A stretch of DNA of 64,000 nucleotides from Mucilaginibacter psychrotolerans (lineage in GTDB: Bacteria; Bacteroidota; Bacteroidia; Sphingobacteriales; Sphingobacteriaceae), in NCBI RefSeq assembly GCF_004519315.1, contig NZ_SOZE01000011.1:1-64000 (forward strand), written 5' to 3'. Below are positions 1 through 7,259 of the stretch, one piece after another. The translations under genes were made by a program, and so were the position numbers. The notes under the pieces were generated by a model. The model saw nothing but the letters and a program-made list of their open reading frames with translations, was not told where the DNA came from and ran no database searches. Every line of letters starts with the position of its first letter. Position 1 is the first letter of the stretch.

Positions 1-114
1 ATCGAAAAAACCGACATCCAGAGAGCCAACAAAGTAAGGTCAACAAAGGGCTTGCTTGTACATGTCTTTGGCAAAATTGCCGCTGCCTTTATTTACCTAA
101 TATTTAACTCTTGA
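1..114 (+). CDS. C-terminal end of an unidentified protein (5' partial)
   Basis: Frame 1 is open from the window edge for 37 codons and stops with TGA at 112-114. The visible tail is basic (QRANKVRSTK) and ends in a hydrophobic stretch (GKIAAAFIYLIFNS). The start and most of the protein lie outside the window, so the family cannot be named. It could be chance, but the gene-like spacing of 36 bases to the next ORF supports a real gene end. Confidence 0.45.
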   Translation: MEKTDIQRANKVRSTKGLLVHVFGKIAAAFIYLIFNS

Positions 115-150
115 TTCGCATAAATAACACAACTCCTTATTCCAAAGAAA

Positions 151-663
151 ATGTTTAAAGTAAACTTACTATCGCATGATGGCTACCAGTTCAGTGATCT
201 GGAGAAGCTGCAAAAAGCATTGAGCCTATTTGAGGCGGCAATGAATACTGAAAGATTAAAATCAGAAATCGTTAATTTCTCATGCGTACTGGGCAACAAG
301 TTCGAAGACAACCAGGGGCTTTCAAACCAACAGGTGTTTGAGAAATTATATGCGGGCGAAGAACATTACGCTGCGGGTATTAATTTTACGGCGGATCTTA
401 TTCTGGTGTTGGTTAAAAAAAGAAAACCGCCATTTTTCATTCTACATCCGGCTATCGGTTTTGGTATGCCCGGGCAAAAAGAAATTAACACCTATACATG
501 GTGGTTTTACCGGGCGGAACTCTATGAATTAGCTGGCCATTTTGCCCATGAATGGTCACACAAATTAGGTTTCGACCATTCATATAACCCCACACCTACA
601 AGAGATTTTTCCGTACCCTATGCGTTTGGTTATATGGTAGCGGAAATTGCAAAAACGTTATAA
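151..663 (+). CDS. Small metzincin-like zinc metalloprotease-related protein
   Basis: A 170-residue protein with a full zinc-protease signature HEWSHKLGFDH at residues 133-143, which fits HExxHxxGxxH: His133, His137 and His143 as metal ligands and Glu134 as catalytic base. A methionine about 18 residues downstream (FGYMV, 159-163) sits where metzincins carry their Met-turn. No signal peptide or membrane segment is visible, so it would act in the cytosol or be exported by a non-classical route. It precedes another unknown gene by 25 bases on the same strand, suggesting a two-gene unit. The motif is seen directly; the substrate is unknown. Confidence 0.7.
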   Translation: MFKVNLLSHDGYQFSDLEKLQKALSLFEAAMNTERLKSEIVNFSCVLGNKFEDNQGLSNQQVFEKLYAGEEHYAAGINFTADLILVLVKKRKPPFFILHPAIGFGMPGQKEINTYTWWFYRAELYELAGHFAHEWSHKLGFDHSYNPTPTRDFSVPYAFGYMVAEIAKTL

Positions 664-688
664 TTTAATCATCAATAAAACTACTCAA

Positions 689-1471
689 ATGAAAGGACCA
701 CAAGAACAATATACAGACGAACTGAAAAAGAACTTCGGTTTTATCGCAACCTGGCTTCCCGGTACCCCGTTCCTGTTAGGGGATATCGGCATCTTAAATG
801 ACAATGTTTTTACAAGGGTTGCCAGCTTGGAAGATTTCCATATACAGTTCGATATACGGGAAGACGATACGGCTGATGACCTGGATTATTCATCCAAAGG
901 GTCTGTTTCTGTTACTACAAAATTTTCGGGAAAAGCATCGCCACAGGGCAGCGTGCTTGGAGATGCAGATGCTGGTTTCATCGTAGAATTTGGTCACGAA
1001 AACGCTGTCCTCTTCAAAGCTAAACAAACCCGGACCAACCTGATTAAAGATACCATTAAGTTAGGAGAGTCGGTTTTACAACTTTACAGGGACGGCAAAT
1101 GGAACAAAAACTGGGTAATCATTACCGAATTGGTAAAGGCAGAAAGTGCTACCATACTAATATCCAATAGCGTAAACGGAAAAATCGAACTTAAGGCATC
1201 CGCTAATATCGACGCAGCTAAACTTGATATTGCCGACGCTAAATTCGAGTTCGCATCTGTTTTTTCTAAAGGAATGGATACGCAAATCGTTTCAAGCCAA
1301 GGCCTCACACCGCTATTTAAAGTTAAAGGGATAAAAACAAGGATATTTTTACCACCGATTTTCAAGCAGAGAGGTTTAAGCACCTTGGATTTATTTACGC
1401 CAGAAACAGCCAAAGGAGAGCATAAAGACCAATTATACTTTGACTACATATCTGATGACGTTAGGGAATAA
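689..1471 (+). CDS. Protein of unknown function paired with the metzincin-like gene
   Basis: A 260-residue protein beginning MKGPQEQYTDELKK. I prefer the ATG at 689 to the upstream TTG at 647, which overlaps the previous gene and has no better context. No signal peptide, membrane helix or catalytic motif is visible. The composition is soluble, with a beta-rich middle (SVSVTTKFSG, DAGFIVEFGHENAVLFKAKQ). I do not recognise the family. The gene follows the metalloprotease-like gene closely and ends just before a strong hairpin, so the two are probably co-transcribed; it could be a partner or substrate of the protease, but that is inference only. Confidence 0.6.
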   Translation: MKGPQEQYTDELKKNFGFIATWLPGTPFLLGDIGILNDNVFTRVASLEDFHIQFDIREDDTADDLDYSSKGSVSVTTKFSGKASPQGSVLGDADAGFIVEFGHENAVLFKAKQTRTNLIKDTIKLGESVLQLYRDGKWNKNWVIITELVKAESATILISNSVNGKIELKASANIDAAKLDIADAKFEFASVFSKGMDTQIVSSQGLTPLFKVKGIKTRIFLPPIFKQRGLSTLDLFTPETAKGEHKDQLYFDYISDDVRE

Positions 1472-1486
1472 GGCTTTATCATTCAT

Positions 1487-1536
1487 ATGCGACAAACCTA
1501 TCAATGCCATTTCTGCTGGTGATAGGTTTGTCGCAT
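1487..1536 (+). terminator. Perfect 17-bp inverted repeat, probable terminator
   Basis: Left arm 1487-1503 and right arm 1520-1536 are exact reverse complements (17 of 17), with a 16-base loop. It starts 15 bases after the stop of the preceding gene and is followed by AATTTTAG, a weak T-tract. A transcription end for the two-gene unit is the simplest reading; an operator for the next gene is possible. Confidence 0.6.
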
Positions 1537-1717
1537 AATTTTAGTGTGAAAAAATCCATGAGTATAATGTTTCAAATTTGCGCAATAATTTTACTTGAAA
1601 CTTCCTCCTACTGTGCGCTCAAAATCAAAAACGCAAATTTATATCCGGCCTTTATATCCTATTTTCCTGCAAACATGCTTAAATTGCGCTACCCAATTTA
1701 ACTGGCTGATTACCCAT

Positions 1718-2371
1718 ATGAAAAGAGCAAATTTCCTCTCCGCTTTAGGGCTAACGTTTTTGGGCACCATGTTATCGTCGTCGAAAAAAGCCGCCATCAT
1801 TACCTACTGCGGCGACCCTATAACCCCGCCCATACCCGAAGGCCCTTACTATAAAGACGAAAAGCTCAACCGCATCAACATTGCCGAGCATAAAGAAGGA
1901 CTGCCTATTACTTACCTTTTTAAGGTAGAGGATAGCGATTGCAAACCCCTTGCAGGCGCTATTGTAAATATATGGCAATGCGACAACAACGGCCACTACT
2001 CCGATTATCAGCAGGAAAAAACATTAGGCGAAACCTGGCTAAGGGGCTACCAGGTAACGGATAAGCAGGGCAATTGCCGTTTTGATGCGGTGTTCCCGGG
2101 TTGGTACAATGGCCGCCTTACGCATTTGCACGCCAAAGTGCGCGTTGAGGGCAAGAGCACGCTCACTACAAACTTCTTTTTCCCCAAAGAAGTGGAGAAT
2201 AAAGTTTTCCAAAGCCCGCTGTACCCCAAAGGCCCAAACCCCGTTACCATGGCGCAGGATTTTGAACTGCGGGGCGATAAAGACACGCACCGCCGCGATA
2301 CGCTGGTTATGCAGGTTTCGCAAGATGATACTGGTAAAATGGTGGCTAAATACACTATTGCGATAGCATAG
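1718..2371 (+). CDS. Intradiol ring-cleavage dioxygenase, probably exported
   Basis: A 217-residue protein of the intradiol dioxygenase family (protocatechuate 3,4-dioxygenase beta / catechol 1,2-dioxygenase fold), non-heme Fe(III) enzymes that open catechols between the hydroxyls. The expected iron ligands can be placed: Tyr94 (GHYSDY), Tyr130 (PGWYNGR), His136 and His138 (THLHAKV). The N-terminus MKRANFLSALGLTFLGTML is a probable signal or lipobox-less anchor sequence, as in many Bacteroidota paralogues. I chose the ATG at 1718; upstream in-frame codons belong to unlikely sequence. No partner catechol-pathway gene is nearby, so the substrate remains open. Confidence 0.85.
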   Translation: MKRANFLSALGLTFLGTMLSSSKKAAIITYCGDPITPPIPEGPYYKDEKLNRINIAEHKEGLPITYLFKVEDSDCKPLAGAIVNIWQCDNNGHYSDYQQEKTLGETWLRGYQVTDKQGNCRFDAVFPGWYNGRLTHLHAKVRVEGKSTLTTNFFFPKEVENKVFQSPLYPKGPNPVTMAQDFELRGDKDTHRRDTLVMQVSQDDTGKMVAKYTIAIA

Positions 2372-2391
2372 GCGGCACAAAAAAAACATCG

Positions 2392-2469
2392 AATATCGAA
2401 CTCCGAACGCCCAACATCGAAGTTTTTTTTACTTCATTATTGGATATTCAGAATTCGGCGTTCGATATT
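2392..2469. repeat. ATATCGAA-type imperfect hairpin repeat, copy 1
   Basis: The ends read as inverted repeats (AATATCGAACTCCGAA at the left, TTCGGCGTTCGATATT at the right) around an A/T-rich centre containing ACTTCATTATTGGATATTC. The same element occurs at 10304-10388, 10589-10672 and, with an insertion, at 19202-19383. It is noncoding, and its position after a gene end suggests a REP-like role in transcription ends or simple mobility. Confidence 0.7.
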
Positions 2470-2565
2470 AAACAGGTCGCCAAACAAAATCCAGAAATAT
2501 CTTTACAATACTACACACCCTCCCCTACCAGCTTGGCGCAGTTAATCTCCTCTTTGTGTCCCCGC

Positions 2566-2634
2566 TTTCCTGCATGGATTCGAACCACAATCTCCTGAAC
2601 CAAATTAGGCGTGCTACCGTTGCACCATAGGAAA
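2566..2634 (-). ncRNA. Degenerate tRNA-Gln(TTG)-like RNA
   Basis: Read on the minus strand, it has a 6-bp acceptor (TTTCCT with AGGAAA), a D arm (GTGC, loop AACGGTA, GCAC), an anticodon-like stem CCTAA/TCAGG with a six-base loop TTTGGT, a four-base variable region, and a T arm with loop TTCGAAT. The anticodon loop is one base short, the 5' stem has an A where G is expected, and CCA is not encoded. It is close to a tRNA-Gln but unlikely to decode normally. Either a decayed tRNA or a specialised tRNA-like RNA. Confidence 0.55.
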
Positions 2635-2650
2635 ATATTAGCCTAAAATT

Positions 2651-2726
2651 AAGCCCCCCAGCGCCCTGAAGGGGGAGCCGGATTTATATCTTATTCGATT
2701 CCCCCTTCAGGGGGCCAGGGGGATTA
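2651..2726. repeat. Paired CCCCTGAAGGGGG repeat (copy 1)
   Basis: Two inverted arms, around CGCCCTGAAGGGGGAG at the left and CCCCCTTCAGGGGGCC at the right, enclose about 25 bases. Each arm is itself a short hairpin. The same paired unit occurs at 10269-10432, 10553-10702 and 11007-11079 in the Y-RNA array. Here it sits between two tRNA-like remnants and appears to interrupt one. Confidence 0.7.
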
Positions 2727-2773
2727 ACCGTCACTGTATAAGGGTGTTGCTCTAACCATTGAGCTATATTTCC
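2727..2773 (-). ncRNA. 5' half of a tRNA-like RNA interrupted by a repeat
   Basis: On the minus strand GGAAATA (acceptor-like) is followed by TA and a canonical D arm GCTC AATGGTTA GAGC, then an anticodon-like CACCCTTATACAGTG, after which the sequence runs into the G/C-rich repeat instead of a T arm. A TATTTTCC that could pair with the acceptor lies beyond the repeat, near 2632-2640. Interpreted as a tRNA-like gene broken by the repeat. Confidence 0.4.
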
Positions 2774-2784
2774 TTAATAAATTG

Positions 2785-2826
2785 TAGGGTAACCCGGGCT
2801 CGAACCGGGAACCTCTCCGTTCCCCT
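2785..2826 (-). ncRNA. tRNA minihelix-like remnant (acceptor and T arm only)
   Basis: A perfect five-pair T arm CCCGG TTCGAGC CCGGG is followed by TTACCCTA. An upstream AGGGGAA can pair with TTACCCT at six of seven positions, but only about ten bases lie between it and the T arm, so D and anticodon arms are missing. Probably a deleted tRNA; part of a head-to-tail set with the two tRNA-like RNAs downstream on the same strand. Confidence 0.4.
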
Positions 2827-2971
2827 AACCACCTAAAGTAGTAAGTTCAATGTTTAGCCGATTAATGTGGCGGTTTAAACATAAAGTGGTAAAATACTTA
2901 TGTCTTTAATTTATAACCTACTATCCCTTGTTTTGCAACTGTGATAGCAGGGATAGTCACTCACACATTCA

Positions 2972-3976
2972 TTATTTAACTTTAATGACCACTTTTCCTT
3001 TTGCGCGGCCAGATTCCACATAAGCCAATGCATCGTTGGTTTGCTCAAACGCAAATAATTTATCGATCACCGGTTTAATAACCCCTGCTTCTATTAATGC
3101 TGTAATTTTTGAAAGTTGATTGCCTTCTGCCCTCATAAATAAGAAGCGAAAGGTCGCATTTGCTTTTTTTGCTTTTTTCTTTGCGCCGGAACTCAGAAGC
3201 TTTGTCACCAATTTTAGATACCAGGGCAAGCCGATCTCCGCTGCAAATTCCGGCGTAGGTGGTCCGACCAACGAAATCAGCTGCCCGCCTGCTTTCAGGA
3301 TATGGAATGATTTTTCGAGGATTTTGGCATCACGATTACTGTGTATAACCAAATCATAATCTTTCAACAGAGTTTCAAAATCCTGTGTTTTGTAGTCAAT
3401 GACGAGGTCTGCACCGAGTTTTTTAACCCAATCAGCATTGGCAGCACTTGTCGTGGTGGCAACATAAGCACCTAAATGTTTGGCCAACTGGATAGCGAAT
3501 GTCCCCACACCACCGGAACCCGCCTGAATGAAAACCTTCTGACCTTTCTTTATATTGCCAATCTCGACAAGCGCTTGCCATGCGGTTAAGCCAACCAATG
3601 GAATAGAGGCAGCTTCATCCATAGTCAAACTTTTAGGCTTTAAGGCTAAGTCGCCTTCACTAACCGCGATATGTTCTGCAAAAGTACCGATGCGGTGATC
3701 GCCCACTCTAGAAAATACCTCATCACCAATTTTGTATTTGCTGACTTTTGCCCCAACTTTAGATACTACACCTGCCATATCATGGCCGGTTATAAATGGT
3801 GGCTTGTAGGGTAAAAACAGTTTGAAATCGCCGTTTCTGATAAGCGAATCCAACAAATTGACACCTGCTGAGTATATTTGTACCAATACCTCATTTTCCT
3901 TTAAAGCTGGTTCCGGCAATTCGGTCAGCTGTAATTTTTCTTTTTTGCCGTAGCTTTTTACGATGAATGCCCGCAT
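2972..3976 (-). CDS. Zinc-free NADP-dependent oxidoreductase (quinone reductase-like MDR)
   Basis: A 334-residue medium-chain dehydrogenase/reductase. The N-terminal GroES-like half contains GHDMAGVVSKVGAKV, the Rossmann half has AGSGGVGTFAIQLAKHLGA around residues 155-173, the dinucleotide-binding motif, and the end reads GRAKGKVVIKV, typical of the quinone oxidoreductase branch. Zinc-ligand cysteines are absent, as expected for this branch. It is the last gene of a four-gene minus-strand group (TetR, SDR, SDR, this gene). A sequence resembling the TetR operator lies directly upstream at 3993-4012. Likely handles reactive carbonyls or quinones; the actual substrate is unknown. Confidence 0.85.
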   Translation of the reverse strand: MRAFIVKSYGKKEKLQLTELPEPALKENEVLVQIYSAGVNLLDSLIRNGDFKLFLPYKPPFITGHDMAGVVSKVGAKVSKYKIGDEVFSRVGDHRIGTFAEHIAVSEGDLALKPKSLTMDEAASIPLVGLTAWQALVEIGNIKKGQKVFIQAGSGGVGTFAIQLAKHLGAYVATTTSAANADWVKKLGADLVIDYKTQDFETLLKDYDLVIHSNRDAKILEKSFHILKAGGQLISLVGPPTPEFAAEIGLPWYLKLVTKLLSSGAKKKAKKANATFRFLFMRAEGNQLSKITALIEAGVIKPVIDKLFAFEQTNDALAYVESGRAKGKVVIKVK

Positions 3977-3992
3977 GATTTTTAGTTTTTTT

Positions 3993-4012
3993 ATTACTTT
4001 TAGTATTGTAAT
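3993..4012 (-). promoter_or_regulatory. Operator-like palindrome upstream of the MDR gene
   Basis: ATTAC and GTAAT arms flank TTTTAGTATT. The core ACTTTTAGTAT resembles the TetR-gene operator core ACTTTTTAGTAT with one T fewer. It lies 17 bases before the start codon, so it could place the oxidoreductase in the TetR regulon. Weak evidence on its own. Confidence 0.4.
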
Positions 4013-4016
4013 GATT

Positions 4017-4784
4017 TTATGATGCTATCACCGCGTGACTTTGCTTAGGATTAACCAATCCGAAGGCCACTTTTGGGAAAAGCCTGTTGAGGATATAAAG
4101 CGCTTTGGTATCGCCAACCCTGATCGTAAGCTGATCTTTCTTCAAACCTCGAATAAGTGCTATCACCAAACCTTCCGTAGTCATTTTTTTGCCCTTCCGC
4201 TCAGCGGTCATTTTGGTAGCCACAACAGGTGGTAATAGTTCGAATACTTTTACGTTGCTGTTCAAAATTTGCAGGTGCTTTCTCAACGTTTCTGTATAAA
4301 ACCGCAATGCAACTTTGGATGCTGAATAAGTGGCTTCCAGTAATGAAGGTACATAGCTGAGTATGGACGTGGTATTGATAATCGCACTTTCATTCCTTGA
4401 CTTCAGCATATCCATGAACAGGTTATTAAGCCGGATCACCCCGAGGTAGTTGACGTTTATTTCATAAGCCGCGTCTTCAAAATGCCGGTCGTTTGCTATT
4501 CCCAGGTTAGTCGGGTCGGTTAACACACCAGCGTTATTGTACAAAATATCTATCCCGCCCAATTGCTGTACCTGGTTGAAAAGCTTTTTCGTATCGTTGG
4601 CGTCCGATACATCACTTTTAATGGCCGTAATTGCCGGGTACAGCTTCCTTGCTTCATCTAATTTTGCCCGGTTCCTGCCGGTAATGATCACATGGGCGCC
4701 GTTGATTAAAAATTGTTTTGCTGCTTCCAGCCCTATACCCGATGCACCACCCGTGATCAATACTGTTTTTCCTTTTAATTGCAT
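4017..4784 (-). CDS. Short-chain dehydrogenase/reductase (DltE-like)
   Basis: A 255-residue classical SDR. The cofactor motif TGGASGIG is at residues 11-18, the structural NNAG motif is in YNNAGVL near residue 87, and the active-site Tyr-x-x-x-Lys is in YSASK near residue 155. The C-terminal part (ERKGKKMTTEGLVIALIRGLKKD) resembles DltE-type SDRs. It lies 22 bases downstream of the next SDR on the same strand, so they are probably one transcript. Its substrate cannot be deduced from sequence; joint regulation with a TetR factor suggests stress- or xenobiotic-related carbonyl reduction. Confidence 0.85.
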   Translation of the reverse strand: MQLKGKTVLITGGASGIGLEAAKQFLINGAHVIITGRNRAKLDEARKLYPAITAIKSDVSDANDTKKLFNQVQQLGGIDILYNNAGVLTDPTNLGIANDRHFEDAAYEINVNYLGVIRLNNLFMDMLKSRNESAIINTTSILSYVPSLLEATYSASKVALRFYTETLRKHLQILNSNVKVFELLPPVVATKMTAERKGKKMTTEGLVIALIRGLKKDQLTIRVGDTKALYILNRLFPKVAFGLVNPKQSHAVIAS

Positions 4785-4806
4785 GATATGCTCTTTAATG
4801 TGAATG

Positions 4807-5622
4807 TTATTTCGATGCGTTAACCGACTTCAGAATAGATTTTTCGAACAGCTTATAGGCGAAATGTTGCAGCAGCAGTATGATCGATGAGCCTTTTCCG
4901 ACAGGGAAGCCAAACGTTGGATTTTTTTCTCTTACCGCCCGCAGCAAAGCATCGATAACAGGTGCAGGCTCGGGTGCCTTTTCAAATGTCTGTTGGGTGT
5001 ACGCAACAACTTTTTTTCTGAACGGATCGTAATCTGCGATATTTTTCCCAGTTGCCACAGTTCCGCTTTCACCGATATTAGTTTTAAAACTCATTGGCTC
5101 AACCATTACCACTTTGATGTTAAATTGGTTCAATTCAAACCGGAGCGCCTTAAAATAGCCTTCGAGGGCATGTTTGGACGCCGCGTAATAGGAAACGTAT
5201 GGAAGGCTCACTAAACCAAGGAGAGAACCGATGGTAATAATTTTTCCATGTTTTTGCTTCCTGAAATAGGGCAGCAACTCGTTGGTTAATTTGATGGTTC
5301 CCCAAAAGTTAGTCTCAAACTGCTGTTTGCCTAACTCAATGGGGGTTTCTTCGGCAAGTCCGTTGACTAGGTAACCCGCGTTATTGATCAGCACATCTAA
5401 TGTTTTAATCTCGCTGAACAAATGCTTGCCAAAAGAGGCTATAGAATGGTCAACATTCAAGTCCAATGGCAGTAACTTAAATGGCAATCTTGCCTGATGC
5501 TTTTCCGGGTTCCGGCTTGTGCCGATTACCTGGTAGCCATTTTCGTGTAGCTTGCCGGCAACAAGCAGCCCGATGCCCGATGAGGCACCGGTGACTAATA
5601 CCGTTTGTTTCTTTAATTCCAT
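4807..5622 (-). CDS. Short-chain dehydrogenase/reductase
   Basis: A 271-residue SDR with TGASSGIG near residues 11-18, NNAG (INNAGYL), and the catalytic YAASK motif (SYYAASKHALEGY). The ending EKSILKSVNASK is ordinary. It is the first enzyme gene after the TetR regulator, and its start is preceded at 5638-5656 by 19 bases identical to one arm of the operator in front of the TetR gene. Its length and C-terminal extension match SDRs that act on retinol- or steroid-like hydrophobic carbonyls, but this is not diagnostic. Confidence 0.85.
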   Translation of the reverse strand: MELKKQTVLVTGASSGIGLLVAGKLHENGYQVIGTSRNPEKHQARLPFKLLPLDLNVDHSIASFGKHLFSEIKTLDVLINNAGYLVNGLAEETPIELGKQQFETNFWGTIKLTNELLPYFRKQKHGKIITIGSLLGLVSLPYVSYYAASKHALEGYFKALRFELNQFNIKVVMVEPMSFKTNIGESGTVATGKNIADYDPFRKKVVAYTQQTFEKAPEPAPVIDALLRAVREKNPTFGFPVGKGSSIILLLQHFAYKLFEKSILKSVNASK

Positions 5623-5637
5623 GATTTTTTATTTTAG

Positions 5638-5656
5638 ACTTTTTAGTATATTTTAC
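5638..5656 (-). promoter_or_regulatory. TetR operator half-site shared with the regulator promoter
   Basis: ACTTTTTAGTATATTTTAC is identical to 6309-6327 in the TetR promoter. It lies between the stop of the TetR gene and the start of the SDR it precedes, where a repressor would block transcription of the enzyme genes. The identity is seen directly; binding is inferred. Confidence 0.65.
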
Positions 5657-5667
5657 GTTAAAAAAAA

Positions 5668-6264
5668 TCAGAGCGCATAGCCCTCTAATTCCGACTTGAG
5701 ACTATTGAGCAAACTTGCCATGGGTTTTGAAGTATTCATGGCCTTGCACATCACAACGGCACCTTCAACGGCAGCTACTGCCTTAAAAGCGTAAACAGCA
5801 GGATCAAGTTTGTTAGAAAATTCACCGTTCTCAATACCCTGATTCAAAATGCTGACAAACAATTCCTGGCCATGGCGAATTACACCCGCAATCTTTTCCT
5901 TTATCGCCGGAAAGTTATCATCAGATTCCACTGCGATATTAAATATAGGGCATCCGCCCTTAAGGTAAGTGTTCAAAGGATCCTTATAAAAATCGAGAAA
6001 AGCAAATACCTTAGCCTTGGCTGTTTTACCCTTACTGATGGTCAACAACATTTTCTCGCCGTTAGCATTCAGCATATGTTCAACAACCTGTAAGGCCAGG
6101 TCCTCCTTACCTTCAAAATGACCGTAAAGGCATCCTTTAGTCAGTTTAGTAGCAGCAAGCACGTCGTCTATATTAGCGCCGGATATCCCTTTCTGATTAA
6201 AGATAGGAGCCGCTGTTTCCAAAATAAATTGTTTTGTTCTTTCCGCTTTGGTAAGCATACTCAT
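5668..6264 (-). CDS. TetR/AcrR family transcriptional regulator
   Basis: A 198-residue repressor. The N-terminal helix-turn-helix covers about residues 8-55 (RTKQFILETAAPIFNQKG, then ANIDDVLAATKLTKGCLYGHF), and the C-terminal ligand domain has TetR_C features such as GGCPIFNIAVESDD, as in the YcdC/AcuR-like subgroup. It heads the group with two SDRs and an oxidoreductase. Two nested palindromes just upstream (6280-6325) are likely autoregulatory sites. The inducer is unknown; the enzyme set suggests an electrophile or aldehyde. Confidence 0.9.
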   Translation of the reverse strand: MSMLTKAERTKQFILETAAPIFNQKGISGANIDDVLAATKLTKGCLYGHFEGKEDLALQVVEHMLNANGEKMLLTISKGKTAKAKVFAFLDFYKDPLNTYLKGGCPIFNIAVESDDNFPAIKEKIAGVIRHGQELFVSILNQGIENGEFSNKLDPAVYAFKAVAAVEGAVVMCKAMNTSKPMASLLNSLKSELEGYAL

Positions 6265-6279
6265 GAGTTTAACTGCACA

Positions 6280-6325
6280 AAAATATACTAAAAAGTATAA
6301 TTAATTAAACTTTTTAGTATATTTT
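6280..6325 (-). promoter_or_regulatory. Double palindromic operator of the TetR gene
   Basis: A perfect 17-bp inverted repeat (arms 6280-6296 and 6309-6325, spacer of 12 bases). Each arm contains its own dyad ATACTaaaaAGTAT, so the site could hold two repressor dimers. It starts 16 bases before the regulator's ATG. The right arm recurs at 5638-5656. Confidence 0.7.
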
Positions 6326-6601
6326 ACACAACAATGTTTATTTAAGGTTGATCCCATGTCTTTACAAGCTTAATTATAGAAAACAATTTGATTTTAAAAG
6401 AGCTAATAGAAATAAGTATTGCATTTTGTATTTGTGAAAAATATTTATCGATACCCAAGAGTGTACATAGTAAGGAATAAAAAGTATATTCCCTTCTATC
6501 GTTGGCAAGCTTATTTCAAAGGTAATTGAACTCGAACCGATAAATGTTTAATATACCGTAATTTAAATAAAAATAAAACGTTAAATGAAGGGTACAATTA
6601 A

Positions 6602-6636
6602 AAAAGCCTTCAAAATCAATGACTTTGAAGGCTTTT
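6602..6636 (-). terminator. Rho-independent terminator after a tRNA-Leu fragment
   Basis: Arms AAAAGCCTTCAAA (6602-6614) and TTTGAAGGCTTTT (6624-6636) pair over 13 bases with a nine-base loop and A/T tracts on both sides. It lies ten bases past the 3' end of the tRNA-Leu fragment on the minus strand, the usual place of a tRNA terminator. Confidence 0.85.
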
Positions 6637-6645
6637 ACTTTTAAG

Positions 6646-6693
6646 TGCGGAAGAAAGGACTCGAACCTCACTTCCCGCTACGCCAAGTCCTAA
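6646..6693 (-). pseudogene. 3' fragment of tRNA-Leu (anticodon loop to 3' end)
   Basis: On the minus strand TTAGGACTTGGCG (anticodon TAG and 3' anticodon stem), a long variable arm GTAGCGGGAAGTG, a T arm with loop TTCGAGT, and CTTCCGCA match the second half of a bacterial tRNA-Leu. The 5' half is missing: upstream sequence does not supply the acceptor or D arm. A tRNA 3' end with its own terminator but without a 5' half is what an att site left by an integrative element looks like. No integrase is in the window. Confidence 0.65.
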
Positions 6694-6708
6694 TTCTAAT
6701 AATTCCTA

Positions 6709-6918
6709 TCAGCCATTTCCTTTATTTCGCAGATTCATGGCCTGGGCGCTAATTTGGGCTACATCCATGCCTTCAAAAGCACTTCGCTGCCATAAAGTAT
6801 AATCTAAAGGATCCCGGTTCAGCAAGATTATAAAGCGTTCTGCATCAACTTCGCCCAAGGCATCTAATAGTGCACTCAATCCCTTTCTTTTAACTTCCGT
6901 ATCTGTTATTGTTGTCAT
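6709..6918 (-). CDS. Small conserved-looking protein of unknown function
   Basis: A 69-residue, soluble, acidic protein (MTTITDTEVKRKGLSALLDALGEVDAE...). It contains an ERFIILLNRDPLDYTLWQRSAFEG stretch with regular helix periodicity. Its ATG lies six bases after the stop of a frameshifted gene (6925-7151) on the same strand, so the two formed a pair. The layout of two short adjoining ORFs next to an att-like tRNA fragment recalls a toxin-antitoxin or mobile-element accessory module, but I cannot assign a family. Confidence 0.55.
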   Translation of the reverse strand: MTTITDTEVKRKGLSALLDALGEVDAERFIILLNRDPLDYTLWQRSAFEGMDVAQISAQAMNLRNKGNG

Positions 6919-6924
6919 AACACG

Positions 6925-7151
6925 TCAATTACATTTATAAATTCGAAAGGAGTTACGGCCCTGTATTACCGGCACAATATCAAATTTACCGAGCCCGACC
7001 TGCCCCGAAAAATAATATTGAGACGATTGCTTGAACAAATCCTTAAAACTGAAACGCTTCGGTGGCTCTGCTTCCTTTTGCAAACGTTCTTCTACTTCGC
7101 AGGGCTTAACGCGGTTGTGATGTAAAAATCATCATAGGGCAGATATTTCAT
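6925..7151 (-). pseudogene. Frameshifted small gene
   Basis: Reading from the ATG at 7151 gives MKYLPYDDFYITTALSPAK followed by a stop. A one-base shift near 7095-7105 restores a frame that continues CEVEERLQKEAEPPKRFSF and so on to a TGA at 6925-6927, ending in VIQGRNSFRIYKCN. The two frames make one plausible protein of about 75 residues. Sequencing error is an alternative to true decay. The family is not recognised. Confidence 0.6.
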
Positions 7152-7259
7152 AAATGGTTTGGGCCAATTAAGCTATCGAACTTAAAGACTCTTTTTTAAT
7201 TTTCGCTTTGCGGATTTGTTAAAAGCCCTGCTCCGTGTTGTACCAACTCTTACGCGCTT

